DNA of 27,675 nt from Paludibacteraceae bacterium (GTDB lineage: Bacteria; Bacteroidota; Bacteroidia; Bacteroidales; Paludibacteraceae): NCBI GenBank assembly GCA_024400275.1, contig JAKSMY010000023.1, forward strand, positions 1-27,675. The letters are read 5' to 3'. The stretch's first letter is position 1. Each line of letters opens with the position of its first letter. Both the position numbers and the translations under genes were made by a program. The notes under the pieces are model-generated. The model worked only from the letters and a program-made list of their open reading frames with translations. It was not told the origin of the DNA and did no database searches. Positions 16,499 to 25,596 of this stretch are shown here, in pieces.

Positions 16499-16507
16499 AG
16501 CAATATC

Positions 16508-18112
16508 ATGCAAGTTGAATTTGTACTATTGGTGCTTTCAATGCTGTTCTTTGCCAGCATTTTTACAGACAAAATAGGTTTCAAATACGGAGTGCCGGCT
16601 CTGCTCTTGTTCCTTGCCGTCGGCATGTGTTTCGGTCCTGAAGGCATTCCTTCTTGGTTCGGAAGCGGGGGCATAAACTACAAGATAGCCACCGGCACCG
16701 CCCAAGCTATCGGAACGGTTGCCCTGTGCGTTATCCTTTTCTCCGGTGGCATGGATACCAAAATACGCGAGATACAACAAGTTATTGCACAGGGGGTCAC
16801 ATTAGCCACCATTGGCGTATTGCTCACTTGCGCCATTACGGGTGTGCTGATTTATTACGTGTTCGGTTGGCTGAACGCCGTTGCCAGCGTCAGTATATGG
16901 GTAGCCTTGCTGATGGCTGCTACCATGTCCTCTACCGACAGTGCCAGCGTTTTCAGTATATTACGCACCAATAGCGTCAAGCTGAAACATAACCTGCGCC
17001 CGCTACTTGAATTGGAAAGCGGTGCCAATGATCCGATGGCATATATTCTGACTATTACCCTAATCGGCATTGTTGTCGGAAACGGTTCAAACGTCAACGC
17101 ATTAACTATTCTGCAAGATATTCTGATACAGTTAATTATGGGTGCCGTTATGGGCTTCGTATTCGGTAAAGTGGTTGTTGAACTGCTCAAACGTGCCCGC
17201 CTCAACAACGAGTCACTATACCCCATTATGGTACTGACAGCCTGCATCTTTATCTTTGCCGCCACCTACTACCTGAAAGGTAATCCTTACCTTGCTGTCT
17301 ATATAGGCGGCCTTATTATCGGTAATAGCAAATTTACGAAAAAAAGACAAACCAAATCATTCTTTGACGGACTTACATGGCTCAGCCAACTGGTTATGTT
17401 CCTTATGTTAGGTTTGATGGTCACTCCCAGCGAGTTCATCAAATTAGATGTACTGATTCCTTGCCTTATCATCTCTATCATTATGATTTTCATCTCGCGT
17501 CCGCTGAGCGTATTTGTATCTATGTCTCCTTGGAGCGACAAGTTCAGTCAGCGGGACAAAATAATGATTAGTTGGGTTGGATTGAAAGGTGCCGTGCCTA
17601 TTATTTTTGCCATCTTATGCGAAGCGAATGATGTGCCGCACGCCGGACTTATTTTCAACATTGTATTTATGTGTACCATCGTCAGCCTATTGGCACAGGG
17701 TACCAGCCTCACCGCCATAGCCCGACGACTTAAACTGGCCCAACCGCAAGAAGAAGAAAGAAAACTGCATTACTTCGACATTGATCTACCCGAAGACATA
17801 GAAGCCTCTGCCTATGAGCGAGAGGTAACCGACACATTGCTCCAACAAGGACATAAACTGAAAGATATAGCCGTTCCTGAAGGCAAACTGGTCATCATGG
17901 CCCGACGCGGAGAGAATTTCTTCGTGCCTACCGGTGATACAGAACTGCAATTGGGTGACCAACTACTGGTTATATCCGACAAGAACGCAGAACAAGTGGT
18001 GCAGGAAATAGAAGAGGAAGAAGAACAAATACTGACTCATTGGTGGTTACGCATGACCCACAACACCAAAGACTTTGTAAGAGACAGATGGAATAAACTG
18101 ATTAAGGATTAA
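16508..18112 (+). CDS. K+/H+ antiporter, CPA1 family with RCK-C domain
   Basis: A 534-residue inner-membrane cation/proton antiporter. About 12-13 membrane segments fill residues 1-400. Family motifs include SSTDSASVF with D144 and ELESGANDPMAY with D175, the ion-exchange aspartates. Residues about 415-500 form a TrkA-C/RCK-C regulatory domain (KLKDIAVPEGKLVIMARRGE...LQLGDQLLVIS), as in NhaP2/CvrA-type K+/H+ antiporters. A very acidic stretch (EIEEEEEQ) follows. It probably helps set cytoplasmic K+ and pH. The next gene starts 4 bp after the stop. Confidence 0.9.
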   Translation: MQVEFVLLVLSMLFFASIFTDKIGFKYGVPALLLFLAVGMCFGPEGIPSWFGSGGINYKIATGTAQAIGTVALCVILFSGGMDTKIREIQQVIAQGVTLATIGVLLTCAITGVLIYYVFGWLNAVASVSIWVALLMAATMSSTDSASVFSILRTNSVKLKHNLRPLLELESGANDPMAYILTITLIGIVVGNGSNVNALTILQDILIQLIMGAVMGFVFGKVVVELLKRARLNNESLYPIMVLTACIFIFAATYYLKGNPYLAVYIGGLIIGNSKFTKKRQTKSFFDGLTWLSQLVMFLMLGLMVTPSEFIKLDVLIPCLIISIIMIFISRPLSVFVSMSPWSDKFSQRDKIMISWVGLKGAVPIIFAILCEANDVPHAGLIFNIVFMCTIVSLLAQGTSLTAIARRLKLAQPQEEERKLHYFDIDLPEDIEASAYEREVTDTLLQQGHKLKDIAVPEGKLVIMARRGENFFVPTGDTELQLGDQLLVISDKNAEQVVQEIEEEEEQILTHWWLRMTHNTKDFVRDRWNKLIKD

Positions 18113-18116
18113 AATA

Positions 18117-19649
18117 ATGAAAACAATTTTTCTAACCGGTGCAACCGGAACTATGGGCTCAGCCGGTATGTATGAACTGCTGAAATACCCCACCCGATAT
18201 AAGGTGCGTGTTCTTGCCCGTCCCAGTGCCAAAAACAAAGCACAATTAGCCCCTCTAAGCAACCAAATCGAGATTATTTGGGGAGATTTGACAAATTATG
18301 ACGATGTATTACGCGGCGTGACCGGTAGTGATGTGGTCCTTCATGTAGGCGGAATGGTATCGCCGCAAGCCGACTATCGCCCTACCGCTACCCGTAAGAC
18401 CAACCTGACGGCAGCCAAAAACATACGCGATGCCGTCTTGGCTCAGCCGCAGAACCAACAACCCAAAGTGGTTTATATAGGCAGTGTAGCCCAAATGGGT
18501 GACCGCCGAGAACCGCTGCATTGGGGACGTACAGGCGACCCTATCTGCGTCAGCGCGTACGACCATTACGGACTGACCAAAGCCATGGCAGAACGTATTA
18601 TCACCAACTCGCCTATCAAACATTGGGTCAGTCTGCGCCAATCGGGTATTCTCTATCCCGCTATTCTGAAGAACTACGACCCTATTATGTTCCACGTTCC
18701 TATTCGTGGCGTATTGGAGTGGGCAACTGTAGAGGATAGCGGACGCTTGCTGGAACGTGTCTGTCGAGACGAAGTGCCGGAGGAATTCTGGAAACGCTAT
18801 TACAATATCGGTTCGGGTGAGCAGTACCGCCTCAGCAATTACGAGTTTGAATGTTTATTGCTCAACGCTATCGGCTGTCCCAAGCCCGAAAAGATATTCG
18901 ACAGCCAATGGTTCACCACCCGTAATTTCCACGGAATGTGGTACTTGGACGGAGATGTATTGGAGAACTACCTGCATTTTCGCGCGAATATACCCGTGAA
19001 AGATTATTTCCGCCAAATGGCACAAAGCAGTACATTGCCTGTGGGACTTAAATTTGCCGTACGCTCTAAGTTGGTTTACCTGAGCCATCTTGTTCCGCAC
19101 ATTGTCAAATTAGCCATGAAACACATGGCACACAGCCCCGAACACGGTACACAATGGTGGATTAAGAACAACAAAGAGCAACGTATTCACGCCTACTACG
19201 GCAGTTTGGAAGCATACAAAGCCATCCTGCCGTGGAACAAAATGGACCTTAGCCATAACAGCAACGAAGCCGTTCTGTTAGACCACGGCTACGACGAAAA
19301 AAAGCCTATGAGCGAGTTCACCATAGAGGATATGCAACGCGCAGCCGCTTTCCGTGGCGGTAAATGCCTAAGCACACAAATGGTGCAAGGAGATTGGGAT
19401 ACTCCCTTACAATGGGAATGTGCCCAAGGACATGTCTTCACCGCCTCACCACGCTTGATTCTATTAGGCGGCCATTGGTGTCCGGACTGCTTCCCCTACC
19501 CCTACAAAGGCGAACCGAACAGCCGTCCGTGGGCGTGGGACCAAGAGGCTAAACGTAACCCCTTCTTTGCTCAATTATGGGCTCCGCTACACGACGAGAA
19601 AGAAAATAACACCTACGGCCCCGAAGTATTTGAAGGTTGGGAAAAGTAG
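18117..19649 (+). CDS. NAD(P)-dependent SDR protein with C-terminal treble-clef zinc finger
   Basis: A 510-residue extended short-chain dehydrogenase/epimerase. The Rossmann loop TGATGTMG (residues 7-14) and catalytic Y151-xxx-K155 are present. After the SDR core (about 1-320) comes a linker of about 100 residues, then a small metal-binding module with WEC435-AQGH439 and C455-PD-C458. This pattern resembles the DUF4379-like treble-clef zinc ribbons (WxCxxGHxW...CPxC). The combination is unusual for an SDR, which normally acts on nucleotide sugars or steroids. The substrate is unknown. It lies between the antiporter gene (4 bp) and ftsH (32 bp). Confidence 0.82.
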   Translation: MKTIFLTGATGTMGSAGMYELLKYPTRYKVRVLARPSAKNKAQLAPLSNQIEIIWGDLTNYDDVLRGVTGSDVVLHVGGMVSPQADYRPTATRKTNLTAAKNIRDAVLAQPQNQQPKVVYIGSVAQMGDRREPLHWGRTGDPICVSAYDHYGLTKAMAERIITNSPIKHWVSLRQSGILYPAILKNYDPIMFHVPIRGVLEWATVEDSGRLLERVCRDEVPEEFWKRYYNIGSGEQYRLSNYEFECLLLNAIGCPKPEKIFDSQWFTTRNFHGMWYLDGDVLENYLHFRANIPVKDYFRQMAQSSTLPVGLKFAVRSKLVYLSHLVPHIVKLAMKHMAHSPEHGTQWWIKNNKEQRIHAYYGSLEAYKAILPWNKMDLSHNSNEAVLLDHGYDEKKPMSEFTIEDMQRAAAFRGGKCLSTQMVQGDWDTPLQWECAQGHVFTASPRLILLGGHWCPDCFPYPYKGEPNSRPWAWDQEAKRNPFFAQLWAPLHDEKENNTYGPEVFEGWEK

Positions 19650-19681
19650 GCAAAAGGAAAAAGACAAAAGACGAAAAATTT

Positions 19682-21751
19682 ATGGAAAATAAAGAAAACA
19701 AAACACCTCAACAACAACCCAAACAGCAAGGACGCCCTAAACAGCCCAAGCAACCTAAAAACGGCTGGCGATGGCTATATTACCTAATGCTATTCGGTAT
19801 CTTGACTTGGTTTATGTTCCCGCGCAGCAAAGACAAGATGACAGACAAACAATTGAGTTACACCCAATTCACGTCTTACGTTCAAAACGACATGGTGGAA
19901 AAAATCGAAGTTGGCGATGACCGCAAAGCTGAAGCCACTATTCGCTCCAAAAATTATGTTGCCGTATTCGGTACACGCGAAGCAGGCGAACAAAGCAAGG
20001 GCATATTACATACACAAGTGCCCTCTGTGGAAGAATTTAACAAGTGGATAGACACTCAAAACCAACAACGAAAAGAGCAAGGCTTGTCACCTGTTGATGT
20101 CACTTATAAGGACTCACACGATATCTGGTACTTACTTTTGGTGAATGTAGCACCTTTCCTGTTGCTTATCCTTTTCTTTATGTGGATGGGACGCGGGGCA
20201 GCCGGTATGGCAGGCGGATTATTCGGTGTAGGCAAAGCCAAAGCACAGATATTCGACAAGGACAAAAAAGATAAAATAACTTTCAAAGATGTTGCCGGAT
20301 TAGAAGGTGCTAAAGAGGAAGTGCAGGAAATAGTGGCATTCCTTAAGAATCCTAAGAAATATACCGCATTAGGCGGTAAAATACCCAAAGGAGCCCTTTT
20401 GGTAGGTCCTCCGGGAACAGGTAAGACATTACTTGCCAAAGCCGTGGCAGGCGAAGCCGATGTGCCGTTCTTTTCCATGTCCGGTTCAGACTTCGTGGAG
20501 ATGTTTGTGGGCGTAGGTGCCAGCCGTGTACGTGACCTCTTCCGCCAAGCCAAAGAGAAGGCTCCTGCTATCATCTTTATTGACGAGATAGATGCCGTAG
20601 GTCGTGCTCGCGGCAAGAACGTGATGACAGGCAGCAACGACGAACGTGAATCTACGCTCAATCAACTGCTGACCGAGATGGACGGTTTCGACACCAATTC
20701 GGGCGTTATTATTCTTGCAGCTACCAACCGCGCCGATGTGTTAGACAGTGCCTTGCTCCGTGCAGGACGGTTTGACCGTCAGATACATGTTGAACTGCCT
20801 GATCTAAAAGAACGGCAAGAGATATTCAACGTGCATCTCAAACCACTCAAATTGGACAACACGGTTGATGTATCCTTTCTGAGCAAGCAAACTCCCGGCT
20901 TCTCCGGTGCCGACATAGCTAACGTCTGCAATGAGGCAGCCCTAATCGCTGCACGCAAAGAGCATAAGAAAGTAGGAAAGCAAGACTTCATGGACGCTGT
21001 TGACCGTATCATAGGCGGACTGGAACGTAAGACCAAAATCATGACCTACGAGGAGAAAAAGAGCATTGCTTATCACGAAGCAGGACACGCCACTATCTCG
21101 TGGCTCTTGCGCTGGGGTAATCCGTTGGTTAAGGTCACAATCGTGCCTCGTGGCATGGCTTTGGGTGCTGCATGGTACCTGCCCGAAGAACGCCAACTGA
21201 CCAACAAAGAGCACCTCTTGGACGAGATGTGTTCGTTATTAGGCGGTCGCGCAGCCGAACAGGTCTTTCTCAATCAGACCTCTACCGGTGCTCTCAACGA
21301 CTTGGAGCGTGCCACCAAGCAAGCATACGCCATGGTAGCCTATTACGGCATGTCCGACAAACTGAAAGATGTTTGTTTTTACGACTCAACAGGACGTAGC
21401 GAGTATAGTCTTCAAAAGCCTTATTCAGACAAGACTGCAGAGACGATTGATAAAGAGACACAAGTCCTTATAAGCGAACAGATGCAACGTGCTAAAGACA
21501 TTCTGCTGCAACACAAAGAAGCGCACAATGCTCTGGCACAGTTATTGATAGATAAAGAAGTCATCACCTCGGACGATGTAGAACGTATCTTAGGTCCCCG
21601 CCCTTGGAAAAGTCGCAACGATGAGTTAATGGAAGCGAACGAAAACGAAAACCAAAACAATAATAGCAATGAAGAAAATACTGAGTCTATCCGCATTGAT
21701 GGTAGCAATGCTACTGTCAGCACAACAGCCGATTCAACCCCTACCGTTTGA
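19682..21751 (+). CDS. ftsH: ATP-dependent zinc metalloprotease FtsH
   Basis: Membrane-anchored AAA+ protease degrading misfolded or regulatory membrane and cytoplasmic proteins. In 689 residues: a Gln/Pro/Lys-rich cytoplasmic tail (1-28), membrane helices near 32-46 and 150-168 flanking the periplasmic domain, Walker A GPPGTGKT (242-249), Walker B IFIDEID (about 298-303), the second region of homology with [20 protein letters not shown], and the zinc site HEAGH (465-469). The ATG at 19682 is preferred over an in-frame TTG at 19637 that would overlap the SDR gene. The Asn/Glu- then Ser/Thr-rich C-terminus is encoded by sequence that also encodes the signal peptide of the next gene (83-bp overlap). 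Confidence 0.96.
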   Translation: MENKENKTPQQQPKQQGRPKQPKQPKNGWRWLYYLMLFGILTWFMFPRSKDKMTDKQLSYTQFTSYVQNDMVEKIEVGDDRKAEATIRSKNYVAVFGTREAGEQSKGILHTQVPSVEEFNKWIDTQNQQRKEQGLSPVDVTYKDSHDIWYLLLVNVAPFLLLILFFMWMGRGAAGMAGGLFGVGKAKAQIFDKDKKDKITFKDVAGLEGAKEEVQEIVAFLKNPKKYTALGGKIPKGALLVGPPGTGKTLLAKAVAGEADVPFFSMSGSDFVEMFVGVGASRVRDLFRQAKEKAPAIIFIDEIDAVGRARGKNVMTGSNDERESTLNQLLTEMDGFDTNSGVIILAATNRADVLDSALLRAGRFDRQIHVELPDLKERQEIFNVHLKPLKLDNTVDVSFLSKQTPGFSGADIANVCNEAALIAARKEHKKVGKQDFMDAVDRIIGGLERKTKIMTYEEKKSIAYHEAGHATISWLLRWGNPLVKVTIVPRGMALGAAWYLPEERQLTNKEHLLDEMCSLLGGRAAEQVFLNQTSTGALNDLERATKQAYAMVAYYGMSDKLKDVCFYDSTGRSEYSLQKPYSDKTAETIDKETQVLISEQMQRAKDILLQHKEAHNALAQLLIDKEVITSDDVERILGPRPWKSRNDELMEANENENQNNNSNEENTESIRIDGSNATVSTTADSTPTV

Positions 21752-24473
21752 TTCTGCCGTACGCGTAGGTCATCTGGACAATGGTCTGACCTACTACATC
21801 CGTCACAACGAACTGCCCAAAGAACGCTGCGAGTTTCATATCGCACAGCGTGTAGGTGCTATCTTGGAAGAAGATAACCAGAACGGGTTGGCGCATTTCT
21901 TGGAGCACATGTGCTTCAACGGCACGGAACACTTCCAAGGCAAAGGTATCGTTGAGTACTTTGAGTCTATTGGTGTTAACTTTGGTGGCGACATCAATGC
22001 CTACACCTCGTTGGATAAGACTGTTTATCGCCTGAGTAATGTGCCTACCTACCGCGAAGGTATATTAGACAGTGCCTTATTAGTCATGCACGACTGGAGT
22101 TGCGCCGTATCGCTGCTGCCCGAAGAGATTGATGCCGAGCGTGGCGTTATCCGTGAAGAGTGGCGCACTGGCCGCACCGCTGCCCGCCGCATGTGGTCAC
22201 GCGGTCAAGCCGTCATGTTCCCGAGCACCAAATATGCGATTCGTGACGTTATCGGTGACACTGCCGTCATTAACAACTTCTCGTACGATGCCTTGCGCGC
22301 GTATTATAAAAAATGGTACGGTCCGGATAACCAAGCCATCGTCATCGTGGGCGATATAGACGTGGACAAAATGGAGCAGAAAATCAAAGACCTCTGGGCG
22401 AATGTTCCCCGTCGTGCCAACTTTGGCGAACGTCCTTACGAGCCTATCCCCGAAAACGAGATGCCGCACATCGGTATCTTGACCGACAAAGAGCAACAAC
22501 AGACTATCGTTACTGTCATCTTCAAGCACGAACCTATGCCACAGATGTACAAATCCACGCTAAAAGGCTATGCCAAAGATATTTTTGACGAACTGACTTA
22601 TCGTATTCTCTCGGAACGATTGCAGGAGCAAGTCCTCAAATCCGACGCGCCCTTCATCGGCGGTATAATGGCTTACACCGACCTTGTTCCCACCTGTGAC
22701 GGTTTCTACTGCCGCTTGGTAGCCAAGGATGGCAAAGCCAAAGAGACCTTTGCACTGCTGCTGAACGAAATAGAGAAGATGCGTCGTTACGGCTTTACCG
22801 ATGACGAGTTGGAACGAGCCAAAGCGCAACTGCTCAACGACTACGAGCAGCAATACAACGAGCGCGAGAAAACCGGGAGCGTGGACTATGTTCAGGAATA
22901 TATCAATAACTATTTGGACGGCACACCTGCACCGGGTATTGCTACCGAATTGGAAATCATCAAGGTGTTGCTGCCCTCCATACAAGTGGCTCAACTCAAT
23001 CAGTTGGCTGCCAAATACATCACGGGCAACAACACAATAGCCCTGATTCAGGCACCTGAAAAAGAAGGTATCGACCTGCCCACCGAAGCCGAAATAGCAG
23101 AGGCTTTGGCACATCGTACCGAATTGGAGATAGCAGCACCCACGGCAGCCAAAGTGGAGAAAGACCTCATCAAGAAAGCCCCCAAGGCCGGTAAGATAAA
23201 AACCGTTAAGCATAACGATGCCCTCGGCACCACCGAGTGGACACTGTCGAATGGCGTAAAAGTCGTTATCCGTCCTACCACCTGCAAGGAAGATGAGATA
23301 CAAATGAGTGCTTACTCATGGGGCGGTCTGGCTGTGTTGCCGCAAGCCGACCTGATGAACGCTATGATGGCAGGTTCTGCTATCCAATTCATGGGATTGG
23401 GACAGTTCTCCATGAACGACTTGCAGAAGATGTTAGCCGGCAAGACCGTCAGTGTGGCTGCTGATATCAGCAAGTTTACCGAAGTGATTGAAGGCAGTTC
23501 CAGCGTCAAGGACTTTGAGACGATGCTGCAACTCACTTACCTCGGTTTCACGGCTCCCCGCGCCGACGAAGATGCTTTTGCTACACTCCGGAAGATCCTG
23601 CTTAACCAAGTGATGAACAAGCACACCAACCCCAAAGCCATCTTCAACGACTCCGTTTCGCTCATGGCATCTAACCATAGTCCGCGTGCCATCCTGATGA
23701 CCGAAGAGACGGTGAACCAACTGGATATGAACCAAACCCTGCGTATCTACAAGGAGCGTTTTGCTAATCCGGCTGACTTCACTTTCACCTTCGTGGGTAA
23801 TATCAACCCCGAAGATAAAGCCACACAGAAAATGATTTGCACCTATTTAGGCGGCTTGAAGACGAAGAAAGTCCGCGAGACTTGCACGGACGACGGCGTA
23901 CGTGTTCCCACAGGAGTGGCTATGAACTATTTCTTACGCGAGATGCAGACCAAAACGGCTTCCAACCGCATTCAATATACATCGTACGATATTCCTTATA
24001 CCTTGGAGAATGCCCTGACGATGGAACTTATCGGTATGATTCTTGACCGCCGTTATCTGGAGAGTATTCGCGAACGCGAAGGCGGATCGTATGGTGTCGG
24101 CACATACGCCCGCGTACAGGCTTTACCGGTCAGCAAGGCATTCTTACTGATGCAATTCGACACCGACCCGGCAAAGCAAGCACGTCTGATGGAAATTATC
24201 CACGAGGAAGTGAACACGATTGTTAAGAATGGTCCTCTGGCAGAAGACTTGCAGAAGGATAAAGAGATTTTACTCAAGAGCCACAAGGAGAATTTGGAGC
24301 AAAACGATTGGTGGGTTTCGGCTGTTGAGAACTACTACAAAGTAGGTACCAACTTAGTCAGCGACTACGAGAACGCTGTTAATGCCATCACGGCAGAAAA
24401 AGTCCAATCTTTGTTGGGCCAACTGGTCGAAGCCGGCAATATGTTCGAAGTGGTTATGACACCGCTACGCTAA
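21669..24473 (+). CDS. Exported M16-family zinc peptidase (pitrilysin type)
   Basis: A 934-residue protease with a Sec signal peptide ([17 protein letters not shown], cleavage near A18). The inverted zinc motif H76-FL-E79-H80 and the distal ligand E157 (EIDAERGVIREEW) mark an active N-terminal M16 half. The C-terminal half has the inactive-domain features, including RREGGSYGV-like sequence (IREREGGSYGVGTYARV). Such paired-domain M16 enzymes degrade peptides in a closed chamber, here presumably in the periplasm. The start lies 83 bp inside ftsH in another frame. The ATG is supported by the signal peptide, which begins exactly there. An intrinsic terminator follows. Confidence 0.93.
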   Translation: MKKILSLSALMVAMLLSAQQPIQPLPFDSAVRVGHLDNGLTYYIRHNELPKERCEFHIAQRVGAILEEDNQNGLAHFLEHMCFNGTEHFQGKGIVEYFESIGVNFGGDINAYTSLDKTVYRLSNVPTYREGILDSALLVMHDWSCAVSLLPEEIDAERGVIREEWRTGRTAARRMWSRGQAVMFPSTKYAIRDVIGDTAVINNFSYDALRAYYKKWYGPDNQAIVIVGDIDVDKMEQKIKDLWANVPRRANFGERPYEPIPENEMPHIGILTDKEQQQTIVTVIFKHEPMPQMYKSTLKGYAKDIFDELTYRILSERLQEQVLKSDAPFIGGIMAYTDLVPTCDGFYCRLVAKDGKAKETFALLLNEIEKMRRYGFTDDELERAKAQLLNDYEQQYNEREKTGSVDYVQEYINNYLDGTPAPGIATELEIIKVLLPSIQVAQLNQLAAKYITGNNTIALIQAPEKEGIDLPTEAEIAEALAHRTELEIAAPTAAKVEKDLIKKAPKAGKIKTVKHNDALGTTEWTLSNGVKVVIRPTTCKEDEIQMSAYSWGGLAVLPQADLMNAMMAGSAIQFMGLGQFSMNDLQKMLAGKTVSVAADISKFTEVIEGSSSVKDFETMLQLTYLGFTAPRADEDAFATLRKILLNQVMNKHTNPKAIFNDSVSLMASNHSPRAILMTEETVNQLDMNQTLRIYKERFANPADFTFTFVGNINPEDKATQKMICTYLGGLKTKKVRETCTDDGVRVPTGVAMNYFLREMQTKTASNRIQYTSYDIPYTLENALTMELIGMILDRRYLESIREREGGSYGVGTYARVQALPVSKAFLLMQFDTDPAKQARLMEIIHEEVNTIVKNGPLAEDLQKDKEILLKSHKENLEQNDWWVSAVENYYKVGTNLVSDYENAVNAITAEKVQSLLGQLVEAGNMFEVVMTPLR

Positions 24474-24482
24474 TAGATAAAG

Positions 24483-24511
24483 ACTGCTTGGCAAATGTCA
24501 AGCAGTTTTTT
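24483..24511 (+). terminator. Intrinsic terminator closing the efflux-ftsH-M16 run
   Basis: ACTGCTTG (24483-24490) pairs with CAAGCAGT (24499-24506) across an 8-nt loop and is followed by T6-G-T4. It is the first strong terminator after the promoter at 10379. Confidence 0.88.
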
Positions 24512-24583
24512 GTTTTGGCACGATTTTGGTACTATGTTTTGTGTATTAACTAAACCACTTAACTAACTTAAATCTTGAACAGT

Positions 24584-25393
24584 ATGTTAACTACATTTCT
24601 CATTCTTACCTTGTTGACAATGGCCATTGATGCCGTTGGTTTCAAACGCTTTATTTGGTTTATATCCATTGGTTATGGATATAGTGTAGCCGGCATAGCC
24701 TTGGCTGTTGCCATTATTCATTTTCATAGTCTGACGTGGGCTACGGGATTGATGCTCTTGCTTTTGATTTTTTACGGTTGCCGTTTGGCTACGTATCTCC
24801 TTGTCCGTGAGTTACACAATAAGGCCTATACCAAGACGGTCAGTTTGGATGCCAAAAACAATACGGACTACAAGCCGATGGTTTTGGTTGCTATCTGGCT
24901 CAGTTGTGTATTGCTGTATCTATGCCAAACAGCCCCCGTCATTTTCCGTGTCCAAAACGCAGCGGACGGATTGACCGACAATATGATTACAGCGTGGATA
25001 GGTGTTGTTATTGCTGCTTTGGGAATTGGTCTTGAAGCGTGGGCTGACCATCAGAAGAATGTGGCTAAGAAAATCAATCCCAACCGCTTTGTCGATACGG
25101 GTCTGTATCGTATGGTGCGTTGCCCAAATTATTTAGGCGAGATTCTTTTATGGACGGGAGTTTTTGTTAGTGGTATAGGTGCTTATCACGCTTGGTGGCA
25201 ATGGTTGATGGCTTTATCGGGCTATATTGGCATTATTTATATTATGTTCAGTGGTGCGCGTCGTTTGGAGTTACGGCAGGACCATAATTACGGCACAGAC
25301 GAATCCTATCTCCGTTATAAAAAGATCACACCCATTTTATTGCCTTTTGTGCCTATTTATTCCGTCAAAAACCAGACGTGGCTGGTGGGATGA
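24584..25393 (+). CDS. DUF1295 / steroid 5-alpha-reductase-like membrane protein
   Basis: A 269-residue integral membrane protein with about six or seven hydrophobic segments. The signature near the C-terminus, NRFVDTGLYRMVRCPNYLGE followed by ILLWTG, fits the DUF1295 family, related in fold to steroid 5-alpha-reductases and isoprenylcysteine or phospholipid methyltransferases, which use NADPH or S-adenosylmethionine. Which cofactor is used cannot be read from the sequence. The ATG at 24584 is chosen over an in-frame TTG at 24575. It follows a terminator, so it should have its own promoter; the nearest candidate, TATGTTTT at about 24534, departs from consensus at its last base. Confidence 0.85.
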   Translation: MLTTFLILTLLTMAIDAVGFKRFIWFISIGYGYSVAGIALAVAIIHFHSLTWATGLMLLLLIFYGCRLATYLLVRELHNKAYTKTVSLDAKNNTDYKPMVLVAIWLSCVLLYLCQTAPVIFRVQNAADGLTDNMITAWIGVVIAALGIGLEAWADHQKNVAKKINPNRFVDTGLYRMVRCPNYLGEILLWTGVFVSGIGAYHAWWQWLMALSGYIGIIYIMFSGARRLELRQDHNYGTDESYLRYKKITPILLPFVPIYSVKNQTWLVG

Positions 25394-25459
25394 TGCGCGG
25401 GCATATTTTGGTTCTTCGTCACTTTTCGTGAAGGAGAACCTGTTTTTTCCGAGCATTTT

Positions 25460-25525
25460 CTTTACTATTCCTTTATGATTACTTTACTATTTCTTTATGA
25501 TTACTTTATGATTTCTCTATGATAT
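25460..25525. repeat. 22-bp tandem repeat, three copies
   Basis: Units at 25460-25481, 25482-25503 and 25504-25525. The first two differ at one base; the third is more diverged. Each contains a CTTTA...TATGAT core. An ATAGC-ATAC-GCTAT hairpin follows directly. It lies between two convergent genes. Confidence 0.88.
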
Positions 25526-25560
25526 AGCATACGCTATCGAAAGGATACAATGCCTTTATA

Positions 25561-25596
25561 ATTTCCTCATCTCCTCACGAGGTTGTGTGAGGAAAT
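25561..25596 (-). terminator. Hairpin at the 3' end of the LtaS-like gene
   Basis: ATTTCCTCA (25561-25569) pairs with TGAGGAAAT (25588-25596), a perfect 9-bp stem directly abutting the stop codon of the minus-strand gene. No T-run follows on either strand, so it may protect the mRNA 3' end rather than act as an intrinsic terminator. Confidence 0.45.

Noticed and set aside
22560..23303. 247-codon minus-strand frame inside the M16 gene
   Set aside because: Antisense shadow within a well-supported protease gene, without a signal or domain.
24513..24545. Possible promoter of the DUF1295 gene
   Set aside because: TATGTTTT departs from TAnnTTTG at the last base and has no -33 TTTG at proper spacing, so it is not listed as a feature.
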